Assembly (NCBI GenBank): GCA_963829355.1
Contig: CAWHHZ010000013.1
Coordinates: forward strand, 372,001-436,000
Source of the DNA: CAWHHZ01 sp963829355
GTDB taxonomy: Bacteria; Acidobacteriota; Thermoanaerobaculia; Gp7-AA8; JAHWKK01
Length of the DNA stretch: 64,000 nucleotides
Reading direction: 5' to 3'
Shown here: positions 8,464-19,860 of the stretch, piece by piece
How the letters are laid out: every line of letters begins with the position of its first letter
Position numbering within the stretch: position 1 is the first letter of the stretch
Position numbers and translations under genes: made by a program
Notes under the pieces: generated by a model
Database searches by the model: none
What the model was told of the DNA's origin: nothing
What the model saw: the letters and a program-made list of their open reading frames with translations, nothing else

Positions 8464-11301
8464 ATGCGAGATAGGCTCGCCGGATTCGCGGCATCCACGT
8501 TGCTGCGACGCATGTGCCGGATGACACGCAAGTCTCTGTTTTTCAATGGATTGATTGCTCTTCTGACGATTTACGTCGTCATCGGGGCGTTTCAGTCCTT
8601 CCAGAGGAACAGGGACAGCTTCGAGCGCCTCGACTTCTCCTACCAGTGGACGGGCGAGACGATTACAGTAGCCGGCGTCGAGCCGGCGTCTGGAGCCGAC
8701 AGAGCCGGTTTGCGTGTTGGAGATCAGGTCTGGCTCGTCGGGGGAACGCCTCCCGGTGATCTGGATGGTCTCCGAAGAACGCTCCGCCGGATCGGAACCG
8801 TTCCGCTGCTCGTGGCCCGAGGCGAAGAGACACTGACGATCCCCTACACCGCGCCCGATCTGGCGGTCGACTACCACTATCTGTTTCTGACGTTCATCGG
8901 CTTTCTCTATCTCGTGATCGGGCTGTTCACATTCGTTCGCGGGTCGGGCCGTGAGCGGACACTCTTCTATCTCGTCACACTGCTCACCTTTATCGTCTTC
9001 GTCTACAGTCCGGCGGGAAAGCCGAATACGACTTACAAGATCGTCTGGCTGACCGAGGAGTTCGCCCGGATCTTCCTGCCGGCTCTGACGCTTCATTTTT
9101 TCTTGCGATTCCCACGTTCGCTGATCAGAAGCCGCGGTTATCTCGCGGCGATTTACGCACCTGCGATCATTCTGTCGTTGTGGGTCATCGATCTGCTTCT
9201 TCTGGGCAATTTCGTGCCGGTTGCGCCCCCTGAGCTCTCGTTCCGCATCATCGATCGGTGGGAGATGTTCCAGTTCGCGGTCTATTTCACGGCCGCGATC
9301 GGTGCGCTGGCGTGGACGTACCGGAATGCGCTCATCGGTCAGAAAAAGCAAATCAAGTGGATCTATCTCGGGATGGGAGCCGGATTCGTCCCGTTCCTCG
9401 TTCTCTATCTGATTCCGTTCATCCGCACCGGCGGGGACTCGCCGTACACCACGATCGCGATTCTGCCTCTGGCCTTCATCCCCCTGGCATTCGCGGTCTC
9501 GATCCTGAAGTACAAGCTATGGGACGTCGAGGTGGTGATCAAGGAAGTCCTGGCTTACACCGTGACCTTTGGATTCGGTGTCATCGCATTCTCCACGGTC
9601 AATCTCATTCTCATGCAGGCGATCGAAGAGCACCTCGCGCTCGAACGGAACTTCCTCGCCTTTGCCTCGGGGCTTCTGATCGCGGGCATCCTGGTCCCGA
9701 TGAAGGGACGCATCGAGAACGTTCTCGAGATGGTGCTGTACCGCGAGACGTGGAAGCACCGCCGTGAGATGTCGGTACTGGCCGAAGAGCTCGCGACCTA
9801 CCATGATTTTCACGAGCTGATCGAGATCATTCGGGAGCGCCTGGCCGCGGCGATCGAGCTCGACAGGATGAACGTGTACTTCCGCGAGGGACGCACGCTC
9901 CATCTGTACGAGGCCGAACCGGGAATGCCTGACGAGATATCGCGGCGGGAGTTCGATACCGTGCCGGGGACTCAGGTCGTCCGGCTCGACCGGCCGCGAC
10001 TGCCGGATCCGAGCGATCTTCCGATGCAGTTCCTCGAGGGCGGCTACAGATATCTCTTTCCGATTCGACATCGTGAAAGGCTGCAGGGGGTTCTGCTCTG
10101 CGGAACGAAGCATGATGATCAACCGCTCTCGTCCGATGACCTGCGCCTCATCAGCAGCCTGATTCCGTCGCTTGCTCTCGCAATCGAGAACGCCCGCCTC
10201 TACGGACGATTGCGCCGTCAGATCGAGCAGATCCGCTCGCTCAAGGAGTACAACGAGAACATCATCGAGTCTTCGTCGTCCGCCATCGTGGTTGTGGGGG
10301 CAGACGGGACGGTGCTGACCGCCAACAATGCTTTCTGGTCGCTGGCCGGTGTCGAGCCGGGAAGCGAGGGACGGATTGGTGATTTCATCCCGCTCGAGCA
10401 GTTCTCGGGGACCGACGGAAGGCCGATCGAGATCAGATTCACGAACCGGCAGGGGGAAGAGCGCGAAGTCAGCGTCTCGCGCAGCCCGTTCAAAGCGCCT
10501 GATGCTCCGAAGGGGGCGAAGGTGTTCGTGATCGGCGATGTATCGGAGATTGCACGTCTCGAACGGCAGCTCCAGGAAAAGGATCGTCTCGCATCGCTCG
10601 GTCTCCTCGCTGCCGGAATCGCGCACGAGGTGAATACGCCGCTGACGGGCATCTCGTCCTACGCGCAGTTGCTGCTGTCCGAAACAAAAGAGGACGATCC
10701 CCGCTGGTCGATCCTGAAGAAGATGGAGCAGCAGACTTTCCGTGCATCACGCCTCGTGAACAACCTGCTGGACTTCGCTGCGAACCGGAGGCTCGAGAAA
10801 GAGGAGGTAGATCTCGCCGAGGTCGTCGAGTCGACGGTGGGGATGCATCAGGATCTGCTCGATGGAAAGCAGGTCACCGTCCATTCGTCGGGGGTTCCGG
10901 AAGCGTGGCTCTATGCGAACTTCTACGAGCTGCAGCAGGTCGTGACAAACCTCCTTCTCAACGCGCGCGACGCCGTGGCCCGGGGCGGCAATATCTGGAT
11001 CGATATTCAAAAGACCGGGGGAAGGGCCGTCCTGACGGTGCGCGACGATGGTCCCGGCGTTTCAGCCCAGGTTGCGGACACACTTTTCCAGCCGCTCGTC
11101 ACCACCAAACAGGGCCAGGGTGGTACCGGTCTGGGACTCGCGATTTCAGACCGCATCGTCCGCGGATTGGAAGGAACCATCTCTCTGGATCCTTCTGACG
11201 GCAGTGGGGCAAGCTTTCGCGTCACCGTTCCGTTGCTGGAAAGAGCGGTGAACGAGGGTAAACTCACCGGACACGATGAGCATGCGGATACTAGTCATTG
11301 A
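8464..11301 (+). CDS. Membrane sensor histidine kinase (PDZ-like, multi-TM, GAF, PAS, HisKA, HATPase)
   Basis: A 945-residue kinase. One membrane helix lies near residues 24-45 (FFNGLIALLTIYVVIGAF). A PDZ-like segment follows (VEPASGADRAGLRVGDQVWLV). About seven hydrophobic helices fill residues 135-375, then a GAF-like region (about 430-580), a PAS region (about 595-700), the H-box LAAGIAHEVNTPLTGI with the phospho-accepting His at residue 721, and the ATPase domain with N-box NLLLNARDAV and G-boxes DDGPGVS and GGTGLGLAI. The input is unknown. It overlaps the downstream NtrC-type regulator by 26 bp, which makes that the likely cognate partner. The start could alternatively be ATG 8512 or 8521. 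Confidence 0.9.
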   Translation: MRDRLAGFAASTLLRRMCRMTRKSLFFNGLIALLTIYVVIGAFQSFQRNRDSFERLDFSYQWTGETITVAGVEPASGADRAGLRVGDQVWLVGGTPPGDLDGLRRTLRRIGTVPLLVARGEETLTIPYTAPDLAVDYHYLFLTFIGFLYLVIGLFTFVRGSGRERTLFYLVTLLTFIVFVYSPAGKPNTTYKIVWLTEEFARIFLPALTLHFFLRFPRSLIRSRGYLAAIYAPAIILSLWVIDLLLLGNFVPVAPPELSFRIIDRWEMFQFAVYFTAAIGALAWTYRNALIGQKKQIKWIYLGMGAGFVPFLVLYLIPFIRTGGDSPYTTIAILPLAFIPLAFAVSILKYKLWDVEVVIKEVLAYTVTFGFGVIAFSTVNLILMQAIEEHLALERNFLAFASGLLIAGILVPMKGRIENVLEMVLYRETWKHRREMSVLAEELATYHDFHELIEIIRERLAAAIELDRMNVYFREGRTLHLYEAEPGMPDEISRREFDTVPGTQVVRLDRPRLPDPSDLPMQFLEGGYRYLFPIRHRERLQGVLLCGTKHDDQPLSSDDLRLISSLIPSLALAIENARLYGRLRRQIEQIRSLKEYNENIIESSSSAIVVVGADGTVLTANNAFWSLAGVEPGSEGRIGDFIPLEQFSGTDGRPIEIRFTNRQGEEREVSVSRSPFKAPDAPKGAKVFVIGDVSEIARLERQLQEKDRLASLGLLAAGIAHEVNTPLTGISSYAQLLLSETKEDDPRWSILKKMEQQTFRASRLVNNLLDFAANRRLEKEEVDLAEVVESTVGMHQDLLDGKQVTVHSSGVPEAWLYANFYELQQVVTNLLLNARDAVARGGNIWIDIQKTGGRAVLTVRDDGPGVSAQVADTLFQPLVTTKQGQGGTGLGLAISDRIVRGLEGTISLDPSDGSGASFRVTVPLLERAVNEGKLTGHDEHADTSH

Positions 11302-12680
11302 TGATGAAGAGGTACTGAGAGACGTACTGGAAACGGTTCTCCAGCGCGAGAACTTCGAAACTCTCTCTGCTGCCTCCGGGGAGGAAGGCCTCGCCCTGCT
11401 CGATGACGAGGAGATCGATCTGATCATTCTCGACATGATGCTTCCCGGGAATGGACGGTAAGGAGACGCTCCGCTCCATCAAAGACACGCATCCGGACAT
11501 GCCGGTCATCATCGTCACCGCGTACTCGAGTATCGACGGCGCGATCGATGCGATGAAGATGGGCGCGTTCCACTACATCCCGAAACCGTTCAAGAACGAG
11601 GAGGTCATCCTCACGGTCAATAAGGCGCTCGAGCAGAAGCATCTCTCTCGGGAGAATGCGCGGCTCAAGGCGGAGCTGACCGAGAAATATTCGTTCTCGA
11701 ACATCATCGGGAAGAGCGACACGATGAGACGGGTGTTCGATCTCATTACCCTGGCTTCGCCGTCACGGGCAAATATCCTGCTCACCGGAGAGTCGGGGAC
11801 CGGCAAGGAGCTCGTGGCGAAAGCGATCCACCATGCGAGTCCGCGGGCACGCAATCAGTTCGTGACCGTGAACTCGGGCTCTCTCCCGCCGGAGCTTCTG
11901 GAATCGAATCTGTTCGGGCACGTCAAGGGAGCGTTTACCGGCGCCATCGCAACCAAACGCGGGCTTTTCGAGGTCGCGGATGGAGGCTCGATCTTTCTCG
12001 ACGAGATCGGAAACGTGAATCTCGAGACGCAGGCAAAACTTCTGCGCGTCATCCAGGAGAAGGAGTTCATGCGGCTCGGATCGACCGAGACGATTCGTGT
12101 GGACGTGCGCATCATTGCAGCGAGTAACGCTGATCTCCGGCAGATGGTCAAGGACGGTGACTTCAGGGAGGACCTCTTCTACAGACTGAATGTCATCGCC
12201 ATCGATCTGCCACCTCTGCGCCGGCGACGCGAAGACATTCCGCTCCTCATCTCTCATTTCCTCGAGATGTATTCGGAGGAGAACCGGAAACAGATCCCGG
12301 AGGTCAGCCCGGAAGTGATGAGGATTTTCATGGATCATCCCTGGCCGGGCAACGTGCGCGAGCTCGAGAACACGATTGAACGAGCGGTCGTCCTCTGTAC
12401 TGACAAGCAGATCACCGTGGATGATCTGCCCGACTATCTGAAGAGTCCCATCGTGTCCGATCAGCCGGCTCTGGTCGTGCCGACAGAAGGCATGTCACTC
12501 AAGGACGCGGTGTCGGACTATGAACGGGCCATGATCCTTCAGTCGCTCGAGCTGGCCGGAGGAGTTCAGAAGCGGGCGGCCGAACTGCTGAACCTGAAGC
12601 CGTCCACGCTCAACGAGATGATGAAGCGGCTGGGGATCCATTCGACGTCTACGCCAGAAAAAGTCACCGCCGACGCGTGA
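11276..12680 (+). CDS. NtrC-family sigma-54-dependent response regulator (one frame break)
   Basis: A REC, AAA+ and Fis-type HTH protein of about 468 residues. REC: VIDDEEVLRDVLETVLQREN with phospho-accepting D53 in LIILDMMLPG. AAA+: Walker A GESGTGKE, the sigma-54 contact loop GAFTGA (in GHVKGAFTGAI), and FLDEIGN. HTH: a C-terminal Fis-like helix pair (KRAAELLNLKPSTLNEMMKRLG). The frame shifts near 11455, where CCCGGGAATGGACGG contains one A more than needed for PGMDGK; frames 11276-11461 and 11451-12680 join if it is removed. It activates sigma-54 promoters when phosphorylated, most likely by the overlapping kinase upstream. The break is probably a sequence error. Confidence 0.9.
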
Positions 12681-12685
12681 GGCCA

Positions 12686-12792
12686 GTCATCCTGAGCGCA
12701 GCGAAGGATCGGGTACGTCCTGACTCGAGCCGAACTTCGGGTCCGTAGGCTCCACGCGATCCTTCGATCATCCCTTCGGCTTCGCTCAGGGC
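12686..12792. repeat. Type-2 palindromic repeat (GTCATCCTGAGC...GCTCAGG)
   Basis: The left arm reads GTCATCCTGAGCGCAGCGAAGGATC and the right arm GATCCTTCGATC...CTTCGCTCAGG. The same family is seen at 44738-44888 and, split by the MITE, at 7376-7734. It lies directly after the NtrC-type gene and could serve as a terminator-like hairpin. Confidence 0.7.
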
Positions 12793-12841
12793 AGGCCTCC
12801 TCCCACTTCGCGGAGTCCGGGGGCTTTTAATGACCCACTTC

Positions 12842-13032
12842 GAAATCTCTCAAAACACAGGGTTGTCATTCCGAAGCGAAGCGAGGAATCTGGGCGGGGG
12901 ATCGACCGGGCTAGCTTCCGCCACCCGGATTCCTCGTCGCGATGAGGCCGCTCCTTCCCTTCGTCGCTTCGCTCCTCACGGGAGGCGGAATGACAGGGAC
13001 GAGAGTCATTTCACTCCACTGGCGAAGCGAAG
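12842..13032 (+). repeat. Type-1 palindromic repeat (GTCATTCCG family), near full length
   Basis: The core palindrome is 12864-12996 (TGTCATTCCGAAGCGAAGCG ... GGCGGAATGACAG). Sequence shared with other copies extends beyond both arms: AAATCTCTCAAAACAC on the left and GACGAGAGTCATTTCACTCC on the right. Other copies are at 21619-21690, 32426-32612 (inverted), 44640-44724 (inverted, truncated) and 46253-46445. Non-coding. Confidence 0.75.
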
Positions 13033-13046
13033 GGCGTCATTCCCCG

Positions 13047-13104
13047 CTAAGAGGCTGTGAAAGAATCCAGCGCAGGGCACGCTGGATTTTTCACAGCCGC
13101 TCAG
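13047..13104. mobile_element. MITE derivative reduced to its two terminal repeats (58-bp hairpin)
   Basis: AGGCTGTGAAAGAATCCAGCG is followed after only a few bases by its reverse complement CGCTGGATTTTTCACAGCC, then CTCAGGATCG. It equals the two ends of the 260-315 bp MITE-like element with the interior deleted. It forms an almost uninterrupted stem of about 20 bp. Confidence 0.72.
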
Positions 13105-13213
13105 GATCGCCAGTCTCTCAGATGGGACGACTTGCAGAGCAGCCATGCGGAACGTGAAAGTCGACTATCGTGGCAAGGAGGCGGCTTCTTAATGTGCGAA
13201 AAGGATTCATGAG

Positions 13214-13666
13214 ATGAGACGATTGTTCTTTCTCCTTCTGAATTTCTGGCCCCCCTACTTCGGCGCCGGTATCCGCGCCCGCAGAGTCAAGACCGGGCAC
13301 GGCGGGTTCGAGGTTGAGATGAAGCTTCGCTGGTACAACCGCAATCTCGTCGGGACGCACTTCGGTGGCTCGCTCTACTCGATGGCGGATCCCTTCTTCA
13401 TGGTGATTCTGATGGAGAAGCTGGGCTCCGGGTACGTCGTCTGGGACAAGGCGGCTTCAATCCGCTTCCGGAAGCCGGGCCGCGGCCGCGTCCGCGCTAC
13501 CTTTGCGATTGCAGACGACGAAGTAGAGCGGATTCGCCTTCTGGCGGAGAGCCAGGAGAAGGTCGAGCCATCGTTCATGGCTCAGATCATCGACGAGCAG
13601 GGAGATGTCGTCGCCGAGATCGAAAAGCTGTTGCACGTCCGAAAGCGCGAGACGAGGATGAATTGA
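13214..13666 (+). CDS. DUF4442 / hotdog-fold thioesterase-like protein
   Basis: A 150-residue protein that starts FFLLLNFWPPYFGAGIRARR and carries the LVGTHFGGSLYSMADPFFMV stretch typical of DUF4442, a hotdog-fold family related to PaaI and YiiD C-terminal thioesterases. The conserved NRNLVGTHFGGSLYSMAD segment is the equivalent of the acyl-CoA thioesterase active-site helix. Substrate unknown. The ATG at 13214 lies just after a run of three repeat elements (12686-13104), and no strong Shine-Dalgarno is visible. Confidence 0.8.
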   Translation: MRRLFFLLLNFWPPYFGAGIRARRVKTGHGGFEVEMKLRWYNRNLVGTHFGGSLYSMADPFFMVILMEKLGSGYVVWDKAASIRFRKPGRGRVRATFAIADDEVERIRLLAESQEKVEPSFMAQIIDEQGDVVAEIEKLLHVRKRETRMN

Positions 13667-13721
13667 GGGCGCGCATGCGTTGGGGAGACGGGACAGCGCT
13701 CGTCCCGTCGCTGGAGGAAAC

Positions 13722-14411
13722 TTGAAACAGATCCTATTACTCATCGCATCTCTCACCGCCGCACTCTCCTTTTCCTGCAACTGGACACCACCGGAGCCGG
13801 CGCTGGAGATCGCAGGAGAATCGATCCTTCACTCGGAGCTCTCATGTCCCGATCGTCTGTCCGAATCGACCGACCAGTGCCGTGAGATGGAGCGTCTGAA
13901 AACCCGGCGTCTCATTTTCGATCGAATGCTCGACAAAGGATTGATCGTCAGTGGTGCTGAGCTCGGTGAGGGCGTCGAAACACAGATCGAGAGCCTTACC
14001 GGCCGGATGCTCCCGTCATTCGAGCGTCATGCGCTCGTCATGAAATGCCACGCGATCGCAGCGCTGGAATCGCTGGGAGAGCCGGTAGAGCCGGACATCG
14101 CCTGCGTGCAGGTCGATCCCCGGCAGGTGGACCAGCTCGTCGGCGCGCTATCACGACGCGAGCTTCGCGAGCTCGTGGAGGACGATCTCGTGGCGAAGAT
14201 GAGCGACGCGCAGCAGGTGAATCTCCGTGCCGAGGCGACCCTGGGCACTATCCGCGCGCGTCTCCGCGAGACGGGTAAAGATGAGGCCGAGTTCTGGACT
14301 GAGGTCTACGATTCACTCGATCCTGTCTTTTATGATGTGCGGCTGCAGATGGGTCCGTCGGAAGTCATCACGGGAGCCCCTGACGGATGGCGTCAGACCG
14401 AGGGTTCCTGA
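13722..14411 (+). CDS. Putative exported lipoprotein, unknown function
   Basis: About 229 residues. TTG at 13722 is chosen as start because GGAGG lies about 7 bp upstream and it yields a clean signal peptide (KQILLLIASLTAALSFSC) ending in a Cys that could be a lipidation site, although the lipobox is weak. After it comes EIAGESILHSEL, reminiscent of SurA/PpiC N-terminal regions, and the rest is predicted helical (SRRELRELVEDDLVAKMS). No peptidyl-prolyl isomerase domain is visible. The frame is open from 13680. Role unknown; perhaps a chaperone-like envelope protein. Confidence 0.6.
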   Translation: MKQILLLIASLTAALSFSCNWTPPEPALEIAGESILHSELSCPDRLSESTDQCREMERLKTRRLIFDRMLDKGLIVSGAELGEGVETQIESLTGRMLPSFERHALVMKCHAIAALESLGEPVEPDIACVQVDPRQVDQLVGALSRRELRELVEDDLVAKMSDAQQVNLRAEATLGTIRARLRETGKDEAEFWTEVYDSLDPVFYDVRLQMGPSEVITGAPDGWRQTEGS

Positions 14412-14491
14412 TCCTCGGCGGCTGAACGGGCGGTCCGTGCATACGTTGCTCGCGGTCTTGAAATGCGAGCGGCGGAGGTCCTGTTGTTGAA

Positions 14492-14512
14492 AGGGTACCG
14501 TTATGGTACGGT
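14492..14512. promoter_or_regulatory. Putative Rrf2 operator upstream of the suf operon
   Basis: GGTACCGTTATGGTACGG contains the perfect inverted repeat GTACC-GTTAT-GGTAC, 60-75 bp before the Rrf2 gene. The site sits where an autoregulatory operator of an IscR/SufR-like repressor would be expected. Assignment rests on symmetry and position only. Confidence 0.4.
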
Positions 14513-14569
14513 TTCGCCGTTCGCCCTCGGCCCCCGATGAGGCTGTCGGACGATTCCCGGAGGGTGTCC

Positions 14570-15054
14570 TTGCTCAAAATCTCGAGACTCACGGATTACG
14601 GACTTCTCGCGGCCGTCTATCTGGCCAGGAAACCTGGAGAGGTGACGTCCTCGAGAGAGATTTCGGAGTTTTACTCCTTGCCGCTGCCGATGATCTCGAA
14701 AGTACTGAAGGTTCTGCACGAGGGGGGCCTGCTCGAGTCGAAGCGGGGAGTCGGCGGAGGATATAGTTTCGAGGGACGGGCGGAGGAGATCACACTCGGT
14801 GATCTGCTCGCGATGCTCGAGGGGCCGTGGGATCTGGTCGAGTGCAACACTTTCGACGACGCCGGACACGCGGTCTGTGGCATTCGTACGAACTGTCCCT
14901 CCAAGACGTTCATGAGCGGAATCAATCGCGCCATCAAGAATGCATTCGATGGCATTACGCTGGGAGACCTGGCGCGCGGAGTCGATCCGTCGACCTGGGC
15001 GGACACCGGCGACAAGATCGTGCTCTCTGTGAGAGAGCAGGAAGGAATTACTCA

Positions 15055-15058
<4 letters not shown>
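14570..15058 (+). CDS. Rrf2-family transcriptional regulator of the suf operon (SufR/IscR-like)
   Basis: A winged-helix Rrf2 protein of about 162 residues. TTG at 14570 is preferred (GTG at 14564 is possible) because it gives the family N-terminus MLKISRLTDYGLLAAVYLAR and is preceded by GGAGGG. The wing region LLESKRGVGGGYSF is clear. Three cysteines in a short loop, VEC, HAVC and TNC (within about 20 residues near position 100), are the expected Fe-S cluster ligands, so DNA binding probably reports cluster status. Its stop overlaps the sufB start by 4 bp (ATGA), placing it first in the operon and suggesting autoregulation. Confidence 0.9.
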
Positions 15059-16494
<1,436 letters not shown>

Positions 16495-16497
16495 GAG

Positions 16498-17280
16498 ATG
16501 GAAAAACAGATGGAACCTCTACTGATCATCGATGACCTTCGGGCGAAGGTCGAAGGAAACGACATTCTCAAGGGCGTGAACCTCACTGTGAATCGCGGGG
16601 AAGTCCACGCGATCATGGGGCCGAACGGCTCCGGAAAATCGACCCTCGCCAATGTGCTCGCGGGACGTGAGACCTTCGAGGTGACGGGTGGAACCGCCAC
16701 ATACGCTGGGAAGAATCTTCTCGACATGGCCCCGGAGATGCGGGCGCGCGAGGGCGTGTTTCTGGCCTTTCAGTACCCGGTGGAGATTCCGGGAGTGAAC
16801 AATACGTACTTCCTGCGCACGGCGCTCAACTCGATCCGCAAGCATCGCGGAGAGGAAGAGCTCGACGCGATGGACTTTCTCGAGCTCGTGCGGGAGAAGA
16901 TGAAGCTCGTCGAGCTCCCGGAAGCGCTGATGAACCGCGCCGTCAACGAAGGGTTCTCCGGCGGCGAGAAGAAACGTAACGAGATTCTCCAGATGGCGGT
17001 TCTCGACCCGCAGCTCGCGATCCTCGACGAAACTGATTCGGGCCTCGATATCGATGCCCTCCGAGTCGTCGCCGAGGGCGTCAATCGGCTCAAGAACGAA
17101 GCGCATGCGGTCATCGTGATCACGCATTATCAGCGTCTTCTGAACTACCTCGTACCGGACTTCGTGCACGTGATGTCGAGTGGCAGAATCGTGAAGTCCG
17201 GCGGGAGAGATCTCGCCGAGGAGCTCGAGGAGAAGGGTTACGCGGGAATCGAAGAGGGAGCCGCGGCGATCGCGGGGTGA
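16498..17280 (+). CDS. sufC: Fe-S cluster assembly ATPase SufC
   Basis: A 260-residue ABC-type ATPase. Walker A is GPNGSGKST, the signature is NEGFSGGEKKRNE (the SufC-specific form of the ABC signature), and Walker B is LAILDETDSGLDIDAL. These match SufC rather than a transport ATPase. It energises SufBCD during cluster assembly. The ATG at 16498 is preceded by GGAG, 3 bp after the sufB stop. It continues into sufD with 6 bp between. Confidence 0.97.
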   Translation: MEKQMEPLLIIDDLRAKVEGNDILKGVNLTVNRGEVHAIMGPNGSGKSTLANVLAGRETFEVTGGTATYAGKNLLDMAPEMRAREGVFLAFQYPVEIPGVNNTYFLRTALNSIRKHRGEEELDAMDFLELVREKMKLVELPEALMNRAVNEGFSGGEKKRNEILQMAVLDPQLAILDETDSGLDIDALRVVAEGVNRLKNEAHAVIVITHYQRLLNYLVPDFVHVMSSGRIVKSGGRDLAEELEEKGYAGIEEGAAAIAG

Positions 17281-17286
17281 GCTGAG

Positions 17287-18615
17287 ATGACTGCAACCGC
17301 TGTTGAAACGACGAGCTCGGCCACACCATTCGTACTCGGTGGCGGAGAGTCTCGGTACGGACGCCCCGGAGTGGATTCTCGATCTGCGCCAGAGCGCGAT
17401 GGACCGGCTCCAGACGCTCGGGCTGTCCGACGACCCGCCAGGAGGAGTGGAAGTACACGAACCTGGCTCCGGTCGGAAAGGAGAGCTACGCGCTCGAACC
17501 CGACCGGGAGATTCCGAGAGAGGATTTCAAGCCATTCCTGATCTGTGACGTCGCGTCAGCCGAGATCGTCTTCGTCAACGGGCGCTACGACGAGTCCCTG
17601 TCGAACTGTCGTTCGCTCCCTCCTCAGTCATCGTGGAGCCGTTGCGTAAATGCATGGAACAGGGATGAGCTGCAGGAGGCCCTCGGGGAAACAGGAAGGT
17701 GATGACGAGATACACCCATTCGCCAGTTTGAACACCGCACTTCTCGACGAGGGCGTCTTCATCATGATTCCGGATGGAGTGGTGATCGAAAAGCCGATCG
17801 CTCTTCTGTTCGTCTCCAGTGGAGGGGGCGAGGATCGAGTGATCGCTTCTCCCCGCATCGTGATCGTTGCCGGCGAGAGCTCGCAGGTACGGATCGTCGA
17901 GACATTCGTCAACTCCGGCTCGTCGAGAGTTCTCAGCAATCCGTACACGCAGATCGTGAGCCGTCCGAACAGCTCGGTCGATCATTATCGGGTGCAGCAG
18001 GAGAGTCGGGAGGCGTTTCACTTCGGGCTGATCCGCGCGCATCAGGAGCGGGACAGTCATCTCCGATCTCACGTCATCACCACCGGCGCCGCGCTCTCGC
18101 GGACGGATCTGTCGGTCGTCCTGGACGGCCCCGGAGCGGACTGTGTGGCGAACGGTCTCTATGTCCTCAATGATGATCAGCACGCGGACCACCAGACACT
18201 CATCGATCATGCGAAGCCTCATTGCACGAGCAGCGAACTTTACAAGGGCATTCTCGACGATCGGTCACGCGGCATCTTCGAAGGGAAAGTGATCGTGCGG
18301 CCGGACGCGCAGAAGACAAACGCAAGTCAGAAGAACAACAATCTGATCCTCTCCCACCAGGCGATCGCGAACACGACTCCGCAGCTAGAGATCTATGCCG
18401 ATGACGTCAAGTGCGCCCATGGATCCACGATCGGGCGGCTCGATGAGGAGGCGATGTTCTACCTCCGCTCGCGCGGTGTGGGGAAAGAGGACGCGATCGA
18501 GATCCTGACGTGGGGCTTCGCCAGTGAAGTCACCCACGGCATCAAAGTGGGGCCCGTTCTCAAAAGACTCGAGGGCACGATCCTCTCCCGCCTGGCGAAG
18601 GAGCACAGCCGATGA
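17287..18615 (+). CDS. sufD: Fe-S cluster assembly protein SufD (several frame breaks)
   Basis: Reading through three or more frames gives one SufD. The start (17287) gives ATAVETTSSATPFVLGGGES; a second frame gives APEWILDLRQSAMDRLQTLG; a third gives QEEWKYTNLAPVGKESYALE and DVASAEIVFVNGRYDESL; the last long frame (17650-18615) gives HPFASLNTALLDEGVFI, IFEGKVIVRPDAQKTNASQ and CAHGSTIGRLDEEAMFYLRS. Net single-base shifts occur near 17350, 17430 and 17690, perhaps with a compensating pair near 17625-17660. Protein similarity is preserved on both sides of each break, so this looks like sequencing error in a functional gene. Its end overlaps sufS by 4 bp. It is the SufB paralogue in the SufBC2D scaffold. 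Confidence 0.9.
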
Positions 18616-19859
18616 CCACTGCTCACGAGCTCAGACGCGACACCCTCGACATCGAGGCCGTGCGCGCGCAGTTCCCGATCCTGGGGGAGACGGCCCACGG
18701 TCATCCTCTCGCGTATCTCGACAACGCGGCGACGACGCAGAAGCCGCGCGCCGTCATCGACGCGCTGGTCAACTACTACGAGACGAGCAACGCCAACGTC
18801 CATCGTGGCGTCCATGTTCTGAGCCAGAGGGCGACCGATGATTACGAAGGGGCGCGAGAAGCGATCCGGCGATTCATCAATGCTCCCTCAGCGCGCGAGA
18901 TCATCTACGTCCGTGGCTGTACCGAAGGGATCAACCTTCTCGCGAACACTCTCGGCCGCAAACGCGTGCTCGAAGGGGACGAGATCCTGATCAGTGCCAT
19001 CGAGCACCACTCGAACATCGTTCCGTGGCAGATGCTGGCGGAGCAGACCGGATCGTACGTGCGCGTCATCCCCGTGAATGACCGGGGCGAGCTCGACCTG
19101 AACGCCTACGAGAAACTCCTGACGAACCGCACCCGCCTCGTTTCTCTCGTGCACATCTCGAACTCGCTCGGGACGGTCAATCCGATCCGTGAGATGAGTC
19201 GTATGGCGAGGGAGAAGGGGATTCCGGTGATCGTCGACGGTGCGCAGGCGATGCCTCACACGAAGGTCGATGTGCAGGATCTGGGGTGCGACTTCTATGT
19301 GTTCTCCGGGCATAAGATGTTCGGTCCCACGGGGATCGGAGCCGTCTGGGGACGTGAGGAACTGCTCGAGGCGATGCCGCCGTGGCAGGGTGGTGGCGAC
19401 ATGATTCTGTCGGTGACGTTCGAGGGCTCGACCTGGAACGAGATCCCGTTCAAGTTCGAGGCGGGAACTCCCAATATCTCGGGTGCGATCGGTCTCGGTG
19501 CAGCGATCGAGTTCCTCGAGTCGATTGGAATGGATGCGATCGCACGGCACGAAGCTGATCTTCTCGACTATGCGACTGAGAAGCTGAGTGCGATCGAAGG
19601 GCTCGAGATCATCGGGCGCGCGGCGGAGAAGGCTGCCGTGATCTCGTTCATCCTCGAGAACGTCCACCCGCACGACATAGGGACCATCGTCGATCGCGAA
19701 GGCATCGCGATCAGAACGGGTCATCACTGTACACAGCCCGTGATGCAGCGTTTCGGCGTCCCAGCGACCGCGCGCGCTTCATTCGCCCTCTACAACACCC
19801 GAGAAGAAGTCGACCGGCTGGTCGACGCGATCGCGAAGGTGAAGGAGATCTTTGGATAG
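18612..19859 (+). CDS. sufS: Cysteine desulfurase SufS
   Basis: A 415-residue class II cysteine desulfurase. FPILGETAHGHPLAYLDNAA at the N-terminus, ISAIEHHSNIVPWQ, the PLP lysine in FYVFSGHKMFGPTGIG, and the catalytic cysteine in IRTGHHCTQPVMQRFG are all present. It takes sulfur from cysteine as a persulfide and passes it to SufU and SufBCD. The ATG at 18612 overlaps the sufD stop (ATGA). Confidence 0.97.
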   Translation: MTTAHELRRDTLDIEAVRAQFPILGETAHGHPLAYLDNAATTQKPRAVIDALVNYYETSNANVHRGVHVLSQRATDDYEGAREAIRRFINAPSAREIIYVRGCTEGINLLANTLGRKRVLEGDEILISAIEHHSNIVPWQMLAEQTGSYVRVIPVNDRGELDLNAYEKLLTNRTRLVSLVHISNSLGTVNPIREMSRMAREKGIPVIVDGAQAMPHTKVDVQDLGCDFYVFSGHKMFGPTGIGAVWGREELLEAMPPWQGGGDMILSVTFEGSTWNEIPFKFEAGTPNISGAIGLGAAIEFLESIGMDAIARHEADLLDYATEKLSAIEGLEIIGRAAEKAAVISFILENVHPHDIGTIVDREGIAIRTGHHCTQPVMQRFGVPATARASFALYNTREEVDRLVDAIAKVKEIFG

Positions 19860-19860
19860 C

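Noticed and set aside
8323..9351. Long minus-strand open frame (342 codons) opposite the histidine kinase
   Set aside because: Its translation is Arg/Asp/Glu-rich low-complexity sequence mirroring the kinase codons; the kinase frame has clear domains, so this is a shadow.
18888..19727. Minus-strand open frame of 279 codons inside sufS
   Set aside because: No recognisable family; sufS on the other strand is complete and conserved.
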